Source of the DNA: a marine group bacterium Sva0996 bin134
Lineage (GTDB): Bacteria; Actinomycetota; Acidimicrobiia; Acidimicrobiales; Bin134
Direction of reading: 5' to 3'
DNA: 64,000 nt
NCBI GenBank assembly: GCA_002239105.1
Contig: MPNQ01000001.1
Span: 124,001 to 188,000, forward strand
A program made the position numbers and the translations under genes. Positions 25,127 to 33,104 of this stretch are shown here, piece by piece. The notes beneath the pieces are model-generated. The model saw only the letters and a list, made by a program, of their open reading frames with translations. It made no database searches and was not told where the DNA came from. Positions within the stretch are counted from its first letter, which is position 1, and each line of letters starts with the position of its first letter.

Positions 25127-25786
25127 CTAGCCCACAGTCACCAAGACTGAGCGGCTTCCATCTTCCACGTCTTCGGTGATCTCGATGCTGGATGCTCCGA
25201 TGGGGTCGCGCATGGCCCAGAGGCGGCGGTGGTGCGATGGGGAGGGTTGGTCGGCGGCTACCAGCATGGGGCCGACGCAGCGGCGTAGGGGCCATTGATC
25301 GCCCGCCTTGGGTGGTGGTGCTGTCAGGTCGAGGCGGGGCTCCTCACCGGAGGCTTCGGGGACGGCTACTCCCACGATGTCGGCTACCGACCGGCCGGCC
25401 AGGGAGAAGAAACCGCCGGTGAGCTGGCGGTCGGGGGCCACTAGGACGGAGTAGGACTCGAACTCGTAGCCGAAGCGGGGCCAGAGCCCTTGTCCGGTGA
25501 GGGCACCGGGCTGCCACAGGGTGCCGAAGCCCACAACATCGGGGCCGAGATAGCGACGTTGGGTCCCGTCCACCTCTAGCTCGAAAACCCACTCGCCCGA
25601 GAAGGCGGCCATGGGGTGACCGGCTAGTTGGGGCGATGGGTGGCACCGTTGGGTTACCAGCAGTCGGCCCTCTCCAGCTGGCTCCACAATCCGGCGCTGG
25701 GCCACCTCGCCGCGAAACGTGCCGTCGGGGTCGTAGACGTACTCGTTGATCAGCCAGTCGCCGCCGAAGCGGTCTTTCTTGCTCAT
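25127..25786 (-). CDS. Lipocalin-like (DUF3598-type) protein, paralogue 2
   Basis: 219 residues from ATG 25786, which overlaps the stop of the upstream paralogue (ATGA). It begins FGGDWLINEYVYDPDGTFRG, carries the family block RRYLGPDVVGFGT and later WPRFGYEFESYSVLV. It is similar in layout to the N-terminal half of the proteins at 17705 and 25783. Last gene of a four-gene minus-strand operon that starts at motif site D. No catalytic residues are identifiable. Ligand binding or isomerisation of a pathway intermediate is possible. Confidence 0.58.
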   Translation of the reverse strand: MSKKDRFGGDWLINEYVYDPDGTFRGEVAQRRIVEPAGEGRLLVTQRCHPSPQLAGHPMAAFSGEWVFELEVDGTQRRYLGPDVVGFGTLWQPGALTGQGLWPRFGYEFESYSVLVAPDRQLTGGFFSLAGRSVADIVGVAVPEASGEEPRLDLTAPPPKAGDQWPLRRCVGPMLVAADQPSPSHHRRLWAMRDPIGASSIEITEDVEDGSRSVLVTVG

Positions 25787-26685
25787 GCCGGTTCGAAGGC
25801 CAAGGCTCCGTAGGCCGCTCCCAGTCGCTGCTCGCCCCGATACCAGATGTGGAGCACCGCCTTCATGCTGCCGTCCCGCGACACCACTTCCCGCCGCCAC
25901 ACTCGGAGCCCTCCTGAGAGGAGGTGGAGCTGGCCGCTGAAGCCCCGGCCGCCACTGAGGCTGCCGCTGCCCATCAGATCACCCTCCGGTGTCCACGCCG
26001 TCCAGCCGTCCGACAACAGGGGGAACGACAGCCCCGATGAGTAGTCAGCCCCTGATAGTTCCACTTCCCAAGAGCCGTCTTTAGCAGCAACCGCCTCCGC
26101 ATAGTCATCTGCGCCGGTCGGTGTGTACTTGGCGTCGAGGCGGTGCAGTTGGCCCGACCAGCGGCCGGGCCGGAGCAACAAGAGCTCACCTCGGCCTGCG
26201 GTTGGGTCGTCTCGCAACACCTGGGCATCCATCTCCGCCACAGGGGGAGGCACGGGATCCGACGGGTCGACCTGGCGCTGGTATTCCCCCACCACCGCCC
26301 ATTGGAGCCGATCACCCCGGCTGAGCAAGGCCAGCGAGAGCTGGCGGGTGCCGTCGGGCAGCACCATCAGAAAGAAGCGCTGCGAAAGCCCCAGGTCGGG
26401 CCAGTAGTTGTGGGCGGCGACCAGGCCGTCGCCCAGCGCCTCGGCATAGCCGATGTTGAGGGGCCCCTCGTAGGTGCGATGCGAGCCGTGGTCGGCAATG
26501 GTGTAGACCCCCGACAGGGAGAACGGCCCGTCGAACTCGACCTCCACCGTCACCCGTCCGGCCTGGTCGTCGGCCTTCACCGATCGGGTGTCGCGCCCTA
26601 TTCCGGCAAAGCGACCGTTTGCGTCGTAGACCTCGGCCGCGCCGATCCATTCTCCAACTCCTTGGGAGAACGACCCTTGGCTCAC
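25783..26685 (-). CDS. Two-domain lipocalin-like protein, paralogue 3
   Basis: 300 residues with the same two-half layout as the protein at 17705: VGEWIGAAEVYDANGRFAG and HRTYEGPLNIGYAEALGDGL in the first half, PGRWSGQLHRLDAK and VELSGADYSSGLSF in the second, ending AAYGALAFEPA. The 17705 protein ends DIVFGPLTFTPDA in the same position. The two are evidently paralogues although their operons lie 7 kb apart and face each other. It is coupled to both neighbours by 4-nt overlaps. No signal peptide. Confidence 0.6.
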   Translation of the reverse strand: MSQGSFSQGVGEWIGAAEVYDANGRFAGIGRDTRSVKADDQAGRVTVEVEFDGPFSLSGVYTIADHGSHRTYEGPLNIGYAEALGDGLVAAHNYWPDLGLSQRFFLMVLPDGTRQLSLALLSRGDRLQWAVVGEYQRQVDPSDPVPPPVAEMDAQVLRDDPTAGRGELLLLRPGRWSGQLHRLDAKYTPTGADDYAEAVAAKDGSWEVELSGADYSSGLSFPLLSDGWTAWTPEGDLMGSGSLSGGRGFSGQLHLLSGGLRVWRREVVSRDGSMKAVLHIWYRGEQRLGAAYGALAFEPA

Positions 26686-27500
26686 ATCCGGACCAGGCGC
26701 ACTGTCTGGGTGTCCACCGGGGTGGCGGCCAGCACCGGGCCGAGGTCGGCACCGGGAGGCTGGGGGGCCAGATACCGGCCCTCGGTGGCCAGCTCAAGCC
26801 CGTCTTCGGCAAACGGGTAGGGATCCAGCCCGTAGACCCCTCCGGGACGCTCGACCACCGAGATGGTCACGTCGTCGCCCACCGCCCGGGGCACGTTGGG
26901 GAAGTCGGAGGCGCCCCGCTCGCCCTCAGGGGCCAAGTGGAAGTACAGGGAGATGGTGTCGAAGAACTGGAGCTGCTTGTAGGCGTGGAACAGGTATTCG
27001 TCGGCGGCGTGGTCGGGATCGTCGACGGCCAACCGCTCCTTCAGGCGGCGCTGGCGGCCTTCCTCGTTGCCCAGCATGGCGTCGACCTCGGGACGCAGCT
27101 CGTCGGGGATCACGTCCAAGAAGATCTTGTCGCTCAACCCGTATCGCCCCCGGTACAGGCCATAGGTGTGCATCGAAGAGATGATGCCGCTGAACGGATG
27201 ATGGTCCTCGTTGAATGCCGGTGATCCCGCCGATGTGGTCACAATCTGGGGCAGCGGGGTGGCGGTCAGGTTGTAGGGCAGCCCGGTGTCGGGGTTCTGA
27301 GGAGCCTGGGCGTCGAGGGCGGCCCAGCCCTGGTCGTGGTGGTCGACGATAAACTGCATCGGCTCGGCTGGCGCCAGCCCGTCGAACTCGTCGTTGCCGA
27401 AGTTGGCGGCCAGCGACCCGGCGAAGGCGGTGTGCTGGTGCATGGCGATCACGAAGTGGGGGGCGTCGGCGTTCCCTCCGGGGGCGCTTTGGACGATCAT
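26682..27500 (-). CDS. DUF3891 family protein
   Basis: 272 residues from ATG 27500 (MIVQSAPGG). HFVIAMHQHTAFAGSLAANFG and FIVDHHDQGWAALDAQAPQN match the DUF3891 pattern, in which an H-x-x-H region and a D-x-x-GW segment probably form an HD-like all-helical site. A later block is KIFLDVIPDE, then KQLQFFDTISLYFHLAP. Function is unknown in the family. It sits between two lipocalin-like genes with 4-nt overlaps on each side, so it very likely works in the same step. Confidence 0.7.
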   Translation of the reverse strand: MIVQSAPGGNADAPHFVIAMHQHTAFAGSLAANFGNDEFDGLAPAEPMQFIVDHHDQGWAALDAQAPQNPDTGLPYNLTATPLPQIVTTSAGSPAFNEDHHPFSGIISSMHTYGLYRGRYGLSDKIFLDVIPDELRPEVDAMLGNEEGRQRRLKERLAVDDPDHAADEYLFHAYKQLQFFDTISLYFHLAPEGERGASDFPNVPRAVGDDVTISVVERPGGVYGLDPYPFAEDGLELATEGRYLAPQPPGADLGPVLAATPVDTQTVRLVRM

Positions 27501-27979
27501 GGCCGCTGCACCCGAGTGAAGTCTTGAATCTGGAAAAGGTTGGTGGCGCCGTCGCGCACCTTGTGGGTGATGATGCGGCGGGTGTCGGGGTCCAAGAAGT
27601 AGTGGTTGTTGTAGACGATGTTGTTGCTCACCCGGCTGTCGATGGTGAAGACGTAGTTGTACGGCGTGAGCTCGGCGCCTTCGAGGCTGAGCTGGTCGCT
27701 GTCGGCGAAGCACCGCTTGCCGTCAACCCCGATTGGGGTGTCGAAGATGGTCTCGCCCACGCCGTAGAGGTTCTCGAAGTGCTCGTGCAGGTGCCAGGTG
27801 TTGTCGTCGAGCCAGTACACGTCCATGTGAACGGCGCTGGATTCGAGGAAATCGCCTTGAGGGCTGAAGCTCTTGCACAGCCCCTCCCAGTGGCCCATGA
27901 AGCACTGATAAGGACGAGACGAGGCCGGGCCGTAGTTCTTGGTGTCGCTCACCCTGGAAATCGTAGAGTGTGGAGACAT
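27497..27979 (-). CDS. Small lipocalin-like (DUF3598-type) protein
   Basis: About 160 residues from ATG 27979; a GTG at 27952 (VSDTKNYGPASSRPYQCFMG) is equally likely, since the ATG lies only 6 bp from motif site D. The single barrel-like domain starts GHWEGLCKSFSPQGDFLE and continues WLDDNTWHLHEHFENLYG. It resembles the N-terminal half of DUF3598-type proteins. First gene of the operon 27497, 26682, 25783, 25127, divergent from the chlorophyllase-like hydrolase. Confidence 0.62.
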   Translation of the reverse strand: MSPHSTISRVSDTKNYGPASSRPYQCFMGHWEGLCKSFSPQGDFLESSAVHMDVYWLDDNTWHLHEHFENLYGVGETIFDTPIGVDGKRCFADSDQLSLEGAELTPYNYVFTIDSRVSNNIVYNNHYFLDPDTRRIITHKVRDGATNLFQIQDFTRVQRP

Positions 27980-27984
27980 CAAAT

Positions 27985-28010
27985 GAAACTGTGTTCCTCT
28001 GAGCGGAACA
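27985..28010. promoter_or_regulatory. Shared 26-bp operator motif, site D
   Basis: The sequence reads GAAAC, TGT, GTTCC, TCTGAGC, GGAACA, a full match to the consensus. It lies in the divergent gap between the lipocalin-like operon and the alpha/beta hydrolase (start 28032), so it could control both directions. Confidence 0.75.
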
Positions 28011-28031
28011 TCTTGTGAGGAGAAGCACCGC

Positions 28032-28991
28032 ATGATAGTCCGGGGACTGCATTTCTCTTTTGCCGCCCACCAGGACGCTGCGCTGGCCACGCTGTACTAC
28101 CCGGGTGACGACCAGCGGCTGGGGGAGGCCCGACTGACCGGGCAGGTACCGGCCCTGGCGACCGATGCCCCGTGGCCGGTGGTTGTGCTCGCTCCCGGCA
28201 TAAACGTTGCTCCCGACGGCTACCGCTGGTTGGCTCATCGGCTCGTGCCCTCCGGGCTGTGCGTGGTGACCTATGCGGCCATCGGCTCGCTGGGACCGGC
28301 CGGGCGGGGCATCACCCCGGGCCTCGACTTGGCTGCCCTGGCCCCCGACACCATCGGCACCCGTCCATCGGCCACCGCACTCGGCCCTCTGCTGGCGGCC
28401 CTGGCCGAGATGTCCGGCGCCGACGACACTGCTGTAGCCGGGCACCTGGACCTTTCCCGCGTGGTGGTGGGCGGCCATTCGGCGGGGGGCGCGATGGCGC
28501 TGCACAACAGCGATCCGGGGTGGGTGTCGGGCTTGCAGGCAGTGTTCGCCTACGCCGCCCACACCATGGTTGCCACCACATTGGGCCATGGTGAGGCCAC
28601 GGTCGCACCAGTGCCGGCCAAGGTGCCGGTGATGCTGCTGGGCGGGGCCGACGACGGGGTAATCGCCGCCAGCCGCGACCGCTATCGAGGCGATGAAGGC
28701 ATCCATGACCCTGTTCGCCGGACGTTCGCAGAGGCCATCGACCGCCAAGACGGGGACTCGTGGCTGGTCGAGCTGGCCGATGCGGGCCATTTCGCCATCT
28801 GTCGGCCGGTGGACGCCACCAGCGGCCGCTCCTTTCTGGAGCCGGGCGCCGCCGGGGCCAACTCGGGCGTCGGGGAACTGCTCGGCGACCTCATTGCCGC
28901 GTTCACCGCCGACTCTTTGGGGCGACCCGCCGCTCTCAGCCTGGAGCGCCTAGTCGGGCACCAATTGGTCCAGCACTGGGATCGGCGCTAG
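28032..28991 (+). CDS. Alpha/beta hydrolase, chlorophyllase-like
   Basis: 319 residues with GAGGAGAAG upstream of ATG 28032. VVVLAPGINVAPDGYRWLAH, LDLSRVVVGGHSAGGAMAL (nucleophile Ser150), LGGADDGV (Asp near 205) and ELADAGHFAICR (His near 252) give a complete triad. The GHSxGG elbow preceded by a hydrophobic VVVGG strand, and the whole layout, resemble chlorophyllase and related PET-hydrolase-type esterases. In plants chlorophyllase or pheophytinase removes phytol before ring opening. That role fits the neighbours but is inferred. No signal peptide is evident, so it probably acts in the cytoplasm. Confidence 0.7.
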   Translation: MIVRGLHFSFAAHQDAALATLYYPGDDQRLGEARLTGQVPALATDAPWPVVVLAPGINVAPDGYRWLAHRLVPSGLCVVTYAAIGSLGPAGRGITPGLDLAALAPDTIGTRPSATALGPLLAALAEMSGADDTAVAGHLDLSRVVVGGHSAGGAMALHNSDPGWVSGLQAVFAYAAHTMVATTLGHGEATVAPVPAKVPVMLLGGADDGVIAASRDRYRGDEGIHDPVRRTFAEAIDRQDGDSWLVELADAGHFAICRPVDATSGRSFLEPGAAGANSGVGELLGDLIAAFTADSLGRPAALSLERLVGHQLVQHWDRR

Positions 28992-29039
28992 CCCGTCGCG
29001 CCAATGGGCATGGCGAGAGTGCGGACACAAGCCGGCCGG

Positions 29040-29420
29040 CTACGCGGCCTCGGCGGAGGGCGGATCGATCTTCAACACGACCTCGATTCGGGCCAAGCGT
29101 TCGCCGTGGTCCTTGAAGCCATCGTAGACCTCCTTGCGAAGATCGGTCAGATGGCCGGTGAACTTGTCGGTGAGCCTGACTTCAAGGTCGCTGATCTGGC
29201 CGGTGAACTTGTCGGTGAGCCTGACTTCAAGGTCGCTGATCTGGCCGGTGAACTTGGTGTCCAAGTTGTGGATTGAGGCGTTGACTTGCTCGAAACCGGA
29301 TTCGATCTTGGCCTGGTTGTTACGCTGCACGGCCAAGATGTGGTACATGAGCGCGCCGATCACCGACGCGATCAAGATGGCAGATCCACCGATTGTCGAA
29401 CTCAGAATCGCAGTGTTCAT
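29040..29420 (-). CDS. Small N-anchored coiled-coil membrane protein
   Basis: 126 residues from ATG 29420, preceded by GAGGGAG at a good distance; the open frame extends to 29504 without support. One membrane segment (TAILSSTIGGSAILIASVIG) is followed by a heptad-rich coiled coil containing two exact copies of a 15-residue unit (GQISDLEVRLTDKFT). The tail reads RIEVVLKIDPPSAEAA. No enzyme motif. A similar design, with the anchor at the other end, is seen at 56792. Function unknown; a structural or scaffold role is possible. Confidence 0.7.
   Translation of the reverse strand: MNTAILSSTIGGSAILIASVIGALMYHILAVQRNNQAKIESGFEQVNASIHNLDTKFTGQISDLEVRLTDKFTGQISDLEVRLTDKFTGHLTDLRKEVYDGFKDHGERLARIEVVLKIDPPSAEAA
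29153..29242 (-). repeat. Two perfect 45-bp tandem copies in the coiled-coil gene
   Basis: Copies at 29153-29197 and 29198-29242 are identical, with a further 14-nt partial copy after them. Each encodes 15 residues, slightly more than two heptads, so copy-number change alters stalk length without breaking the frame. Confidence 0.92.
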
Positions 29421-29548
29421 TCGAACTCCCTCAAAGGGGTTTGAAGAGGGGGAAGTGAACAAACACACCCTACCAGGCTGGCCAGCTATTTCAACTGGGC
29501 CCACGCTGAGGTGAGCACCGTCGTAGCATCTGGGAAGAGGGGGACAAA

Positions 29549-30355
29549 GTGACCAAGCGCATCGTCATCACCGGTAGCACAAGGGGTATCGGCAACGGGT
29601 TGGCCCGCGAGTTCTTGAAACGGAGATGCCAAGTGGCTGTGAGCGGCCGCTCGCCCGGCCAGGTACACGAGGTGGTGGCCGATCTGGGCCAGTACTACGG
29701 CGAGTCCAAGGTCTGCGGCACGGCGTGCGATGTCACCGACCCTGAACAGCTCCAGGAGCTGTGGGACAGCGCGGCCAACACCTTCGGCGGCGTCGACGTA
29801 TGGATCAACAACGCGGGCATCAGCATCGGCCGCCAGCCGCTGTGGGAGCAGCGCGACCACGACCTGGCCGCGCTGGTCGCTACCAACCTCACCGGCGCGC
29901 TGCTGGCCAGCAAGACGGCCATTGCCAACATGGTGCGCCAAGGCCACGGCCAGGTTTGGAACACCGAGGGATTCGGCTCCGACGGGGCCACTCAGGCCGG
30001 CATGGCCGCCTACGGGGCCACCAAGCGGGCAGTGCGCTACTTGCAGAGGGCCCTGGGCAAGGACACCGCCGACACTCCCGTGCAGGTGTGCACCGTGTCA
30101 CCGGGCATCGTGGTGACCGACCTGCTCACCGGCGACTACGACCTCACCTCTGAGCAGTGGGAGAAGTCCAAGAAGATCTTCAACATCCTGGGCGACCACG
30201 TCCACACCGTCACCCCCTGGCTGGCCGACCACATCCTGGCCGCCGACAAGTCGGGCGCCCGAGTGGTGTGGCTCACCCGGCGCAAGGCCTTCGCCCGGTT
30301 CATGACCGCCTCGTTCCGACGGCGTGATCTGTTCACTCAGGTGGAAGGGGCGTGA
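29549..30355 (+). CDS. Short-chain dehydrogenase, chlorophyll b reductase (NYC1/NOL)-like
   Basis: 268 residues from GTG 29549. NAD(P) loop TGSTRGIG (8-15), Asn-Asn-Ala-Gly at 87-90 in DVWINNAG, Asn113 in TNLTGALL, and Tyr155/Lys159 in AAYGATKRAV. Features recalled from plant NYC1/NOL recur: ITGSTRG followed by LAREFL, TACDVTDPEQL, WINNAGISIGRQPL, a GQVWNTEGFGSDG block (plant H+FNMDGAGSGG), SPGIVVTDLL and a late KKIFNIL segment. NYC1/NOL reduce the 7-formyl group of chlorophyll b. The match is stronger than to generic SDRs, but activity is inferred. It has no copy of the 26-bp motif upstream and converges on the transporter operon with a 23-bp overlap. Confidence 0.72.
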   Translation: MTKRIVITGSTRGIGNGLAREFLKRRCQVAVSGRSPGQVHEVVADLGQYYGESKVCGTACDVTDPEQLQELWDSAANTFGGVDVWINNAGISIGRQPLWEQRDHDLAALVATNLTGALLASKTAIANMVRQGHGQVWNTEGFGSDGATQAGMAAYGATKRAVRYLQRALGKDTADTPVQVCTVSPGIVVTDLLTGDYDLTSEQWEKSKKIFNILGDHVHTVTPWLADHILAADKSGARVVWLTRRKAFARFMTASFRRRDLFTQVEGA

Positions 30356-33104
30356 GCGAGCCGCTGCGGGCAATGGCGGCGGGGTCGCCACCCAGATAGC
30401 TCTGCACCACCGCGGGATCGGCTTGGACCTCGGCCGGGTTGCCCTCGGCGATCACCGCACCCACTTCCATGGCGATCAGCCGGTCGCACACCGAGGTCAA
30501 CAGCGGCATGTCGTGTTCGATCACCACCAGGGTGATGCCGTAGGAGCGGCGGATTTGGGCGATCACCTCTCCCAGAGCCTCGGTCTCGGCTTGGGCGATG
30601 CCCGCCGACGGCTCGTCCATGAGCAGCAGGCGGGGGCGCAGCGCCACGTTGGCCGCCAGCTCGACGAGGCGGCGGGTGCCGGTGGACAAGAGGCTGACCG
30701 GCTGATCGGCCAGGTTGCTCAGGCCGAACATGGCCAGCGTTTCTGCGGTGCGATCTTCCAATCGGCGCTCGGTGGGCGATCCGCCGACCACGAATCCGTG
30801 GTGGAGAGCTCGCTGGTTGGCCAGGAAGATGATGTCGCGGGGGGTCATGGTGGGAAACAGCGGAGCGTTCTGAAATGAGCGCACCAACCCTCGGCGGCTG
30901 CGGGCCTCGGGCGGCAGACGGGTGAGATCGGCGCCGTCGAAGGAAACAGCGCCCGCATGAGGGCGCAGATAGCCGCTTATCAGCTCGAACAGCGTTGTCT
31001 TGCCCGCCCCGTTGGGACCGATCAGGCCGAGCGTCTCCCCCTCGGCCACACTGAACGACACGTTGTCGACCGCGACCAAACCGCCAAAGTTCCTGGTGAG
31101 TCCCTGCACCTCCAACAACACGCCGCCAGGGCTCGACGATTCAGCTGAGGCCGCCACTGCCACCAGGGCCTTACTGGCCTCATGGTCGGATGGCTCACGG
31201 CGGGCCTCGACCGGATCGACGCCCCGCAGCCGGGCGATCTGGTCGATGAGGTTTTGCCGAGTGGAGGCCAGCAATCCGTGGAAGCCCCGCGGCTGTTCCA
31301 GGATCAAGATGAGCCACGCGGCGTTCAAGCCGGCCAGCGCCGACAGCTCGAGGTCGAAGAACTCGCGAACCCCGATCAGATAGGCCGCCCCGAAGAGGGG
31401 GCCGGTCAGCTCGGAGAGGCCTCCGATGACGGCCAGCGAGACCACGTTGATGCTGTCGCTGGGGGTGAAGATGCTGCGGGTGACAAAGGTGTTGCTCATG
31501 GCCAGGATCACTCCGCCCACGCCGGCCACGAACCCGGCGAAGGCATAGGCCTGCAACAGGAGGCGCCGGGGGGCGATCTGCAACACCCGGGCCGCGGCCT
31601 CGTTGTCGCGCACCGCCACCAGCGAGCGTCCGAAAGAAGAGCGGCGCAGCACGCTGGCCGCGGCCAGCACGCCGGCGAACACCGACAGCGCCACGAAGTA
31701 GAATGCCCGCGAAGTGGTGAGGTCGATGCCGAGCACATTGGCCGGTCGCGACGACAACCCCGCGCCGAACGCCCAGTCTTGGCGGAGCAGCCAGCTGAAG
31801 GTGGCCAAGGCGAAGGCCAGCGTGGCAATGGCCAGCAGCAGGCCCCGAACCCGCAGCGCGGGCAGTCCGACCGCGGCCGATACCAACGCGCCCACTGCTC
31901 CACCGCACAGCAATCCCAGCAGCAGGCTGCCGGTATCGGTGGCGACCCTAACCCCGGCCACCGCACCGATGGCGGCGAAGGCCACTTGCCCGAGCGAAAG
32001 CTGGCCGGCCAAGCCGGTCAAAAAGCTAACCGAGATGCCGATGGTGGCAAATGCGACGATGGTGGACAGCACAAAGGCCGATCGGTTGCTCATTCCGAGC
32101 GGAACCAGCGCAGCGGCCACCGCGGCCGCCCCCCCGACCACCCACCCCAGATTCCTGATAAGCCACACATCGCGGTAGGCGTCGGGCAGTCGCCGGCTGG
32201 GGGCCAGGCTGGACCACCTCTCCGGCAGTTCCCGGCCGACCCGCACCTGCATGGCCACGCCCGCCAAGATGAGCAGGAACAGGGCGACCTCGAACCACCC
32301 GGTGGCCTCGGGGTTGGAGGCCATGATCTGCTCGACCATGCCGATCCCCACGCCTGCGGCGAACGCCACTGGAAGGTTGGCGAATCGGGCCAAAGCGGCC
32401 ACTGCGAGACCGCGGATGATGAAGTCGGGACCGAGGGCGTCGGCGGTGACCGTCGACTGGTTGGGGAGGATGAGCATGGCCGCGAACGCCGCGATGGCCC
32501 CGGCCAGCGCCCACGACAGCATGGCCATGTGGCGGGGGTCGACGCCCGACAACGTGGCCGAATCTGGGTTGGCGGCCGCACCCCGAATGGCCAGGCCGAA
32601 CCGGCTCCGCTGAAGGAACAGATAGAGCCCGCCTACCACTACCGGCGACAGGCACAACAGCGCGGTCGCCGACGGCGAAACGAAAACGGTGAGGTCGAAT
32701 TGGGGGAATCCCGACGGTTGGGGAAAACTCCCGCCGCCCAACCCTCCCTTGGAGAACGACAGCGCCAGCAGCAGCAGTGCCTCGGCCGCTCCGAGGGTGG
32801 CCACCATCGACAGTACCTTGGGAGCGGCCGCCAGCTTGCGAACCACGAACGCCTCGATGCCGGCGGCGATCAGCGCGGCCACGATGAGCGCCCCGGCGAA
32901 GCCCACCCAGTAGGGCACTCCGTAGTCGTTGACCACCACCGACATCATCGCCGCCGCCACCAGGCCTATAGACCCGTGGGCGAAGTTGATGAAGCCGCTG
33001 GAGCGGAAGGCGAGAACCAAGCCGATGCCCAACAGGGCGTAGCCGAAGCCGAATATCGTGCCCAGCAGCAGCAGCGGGCCGGAGACGTCGAAGGTGCCCA
33101 TCAC
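30333..33104 (-). CDS. LivH-LivM-LivG fusion of a branched-chain-type ABC importer
   Basis: 923 residues: a LivH-like permease (about 1-290; GFINFAHGSIGLVAA, PDSATLSGVDP), a LivM-like permease (about 310-600; GLAGQLSLGQVAFAAIGA, VRDNEAAARVL) and a LivG ATPase (about 655-900; Walker A GPNGAGKTTLFELISG, Walker B LLLMDEPSAGIA). The ABC signature is altered to LLSTGTRRLVELA, where LSxGxxR is usual. Fusion of both permeases and one ATPase into one chain is uncommon. Such systems import amino acids, aromatic acids or amides. It is last gene of the operon that begins at motif site E, and overlaps the preceding gene by 4 nt. Confidence 0.9.
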   Translation of the reverse strand: MMGTFDVSGPLLLLGTIFGFGYALLGIGLVLAFRSSGFINFAHGSIGLVAAAMMSVVVNDYGVPYWVGFAGALIVAALIAAGIEAFVVRKLAAAPKVLSMVATLGAAEALLLLALSFSKGGLGGGSFPQPSGFPQFDLTVFVSPSATALLCLSPVVVGGLYLFLQRSRFGLAIRGAAANPDSATLSGVDPRHMAMLSWALAGAIAAFAAMLILPNQSTVTADALGPDFIIRGLAVAALARFANLPVAFAAGVGIGMVEQIMASNPEATGWFEVALFLLILAGVAMQVRVGRELPERWSSLAPSRRLPDAYRDVWLIRNLGWVVGGAAAVAAALVPLGMSNRSAFVLSTIVAFATIGISVSFLTGLAGQLSLGQVAFAAIGAVAGVRVATDTGSLLLGLLCGGAVGALVSAAVGLPALRVRGLLLAIATLAFALATFSWLLRQDWAFGAGLSSRPANVLGIDLTTSRAFYFVALSVFAGVLAAASVLRRSSFGRSLVAVRDNEAAARVLQIAPRRLLLQAYAFAGFVAGVGGVILAMSNTFVTRSIFTPSDSINVVSLAVIGGLSELTGPLFGAAYLIGVREFFDLELSALAGLNAAWLILILEQPRGFHGLLASTRQNLIDQIARLRGVDPVEARREPSDHEASKALVAVAASAESSSPGGVLLEVQGLTRNFGGLVAVDNVSFSVAEGETLGLIGPNGAGKTTLFELISGYLRPHAGAVSFDGADLTRLPPEARSRRGLVRSFQNAPLFPTMTPRDIIFLANQRALHHGFVVGGSPTERRLEDRTAETLAMFGLSNLADQPVSLLSTGTRRLVELAANVALRPRLLLMDEPSAGIAQAETEALGEVIAQIRRSYGITLVVIEHDMPLLTSVCDRLIAMEVGAVIAEGNPAEVQADPAVVQSYLGGDPAAIARSGSLTPLPPE

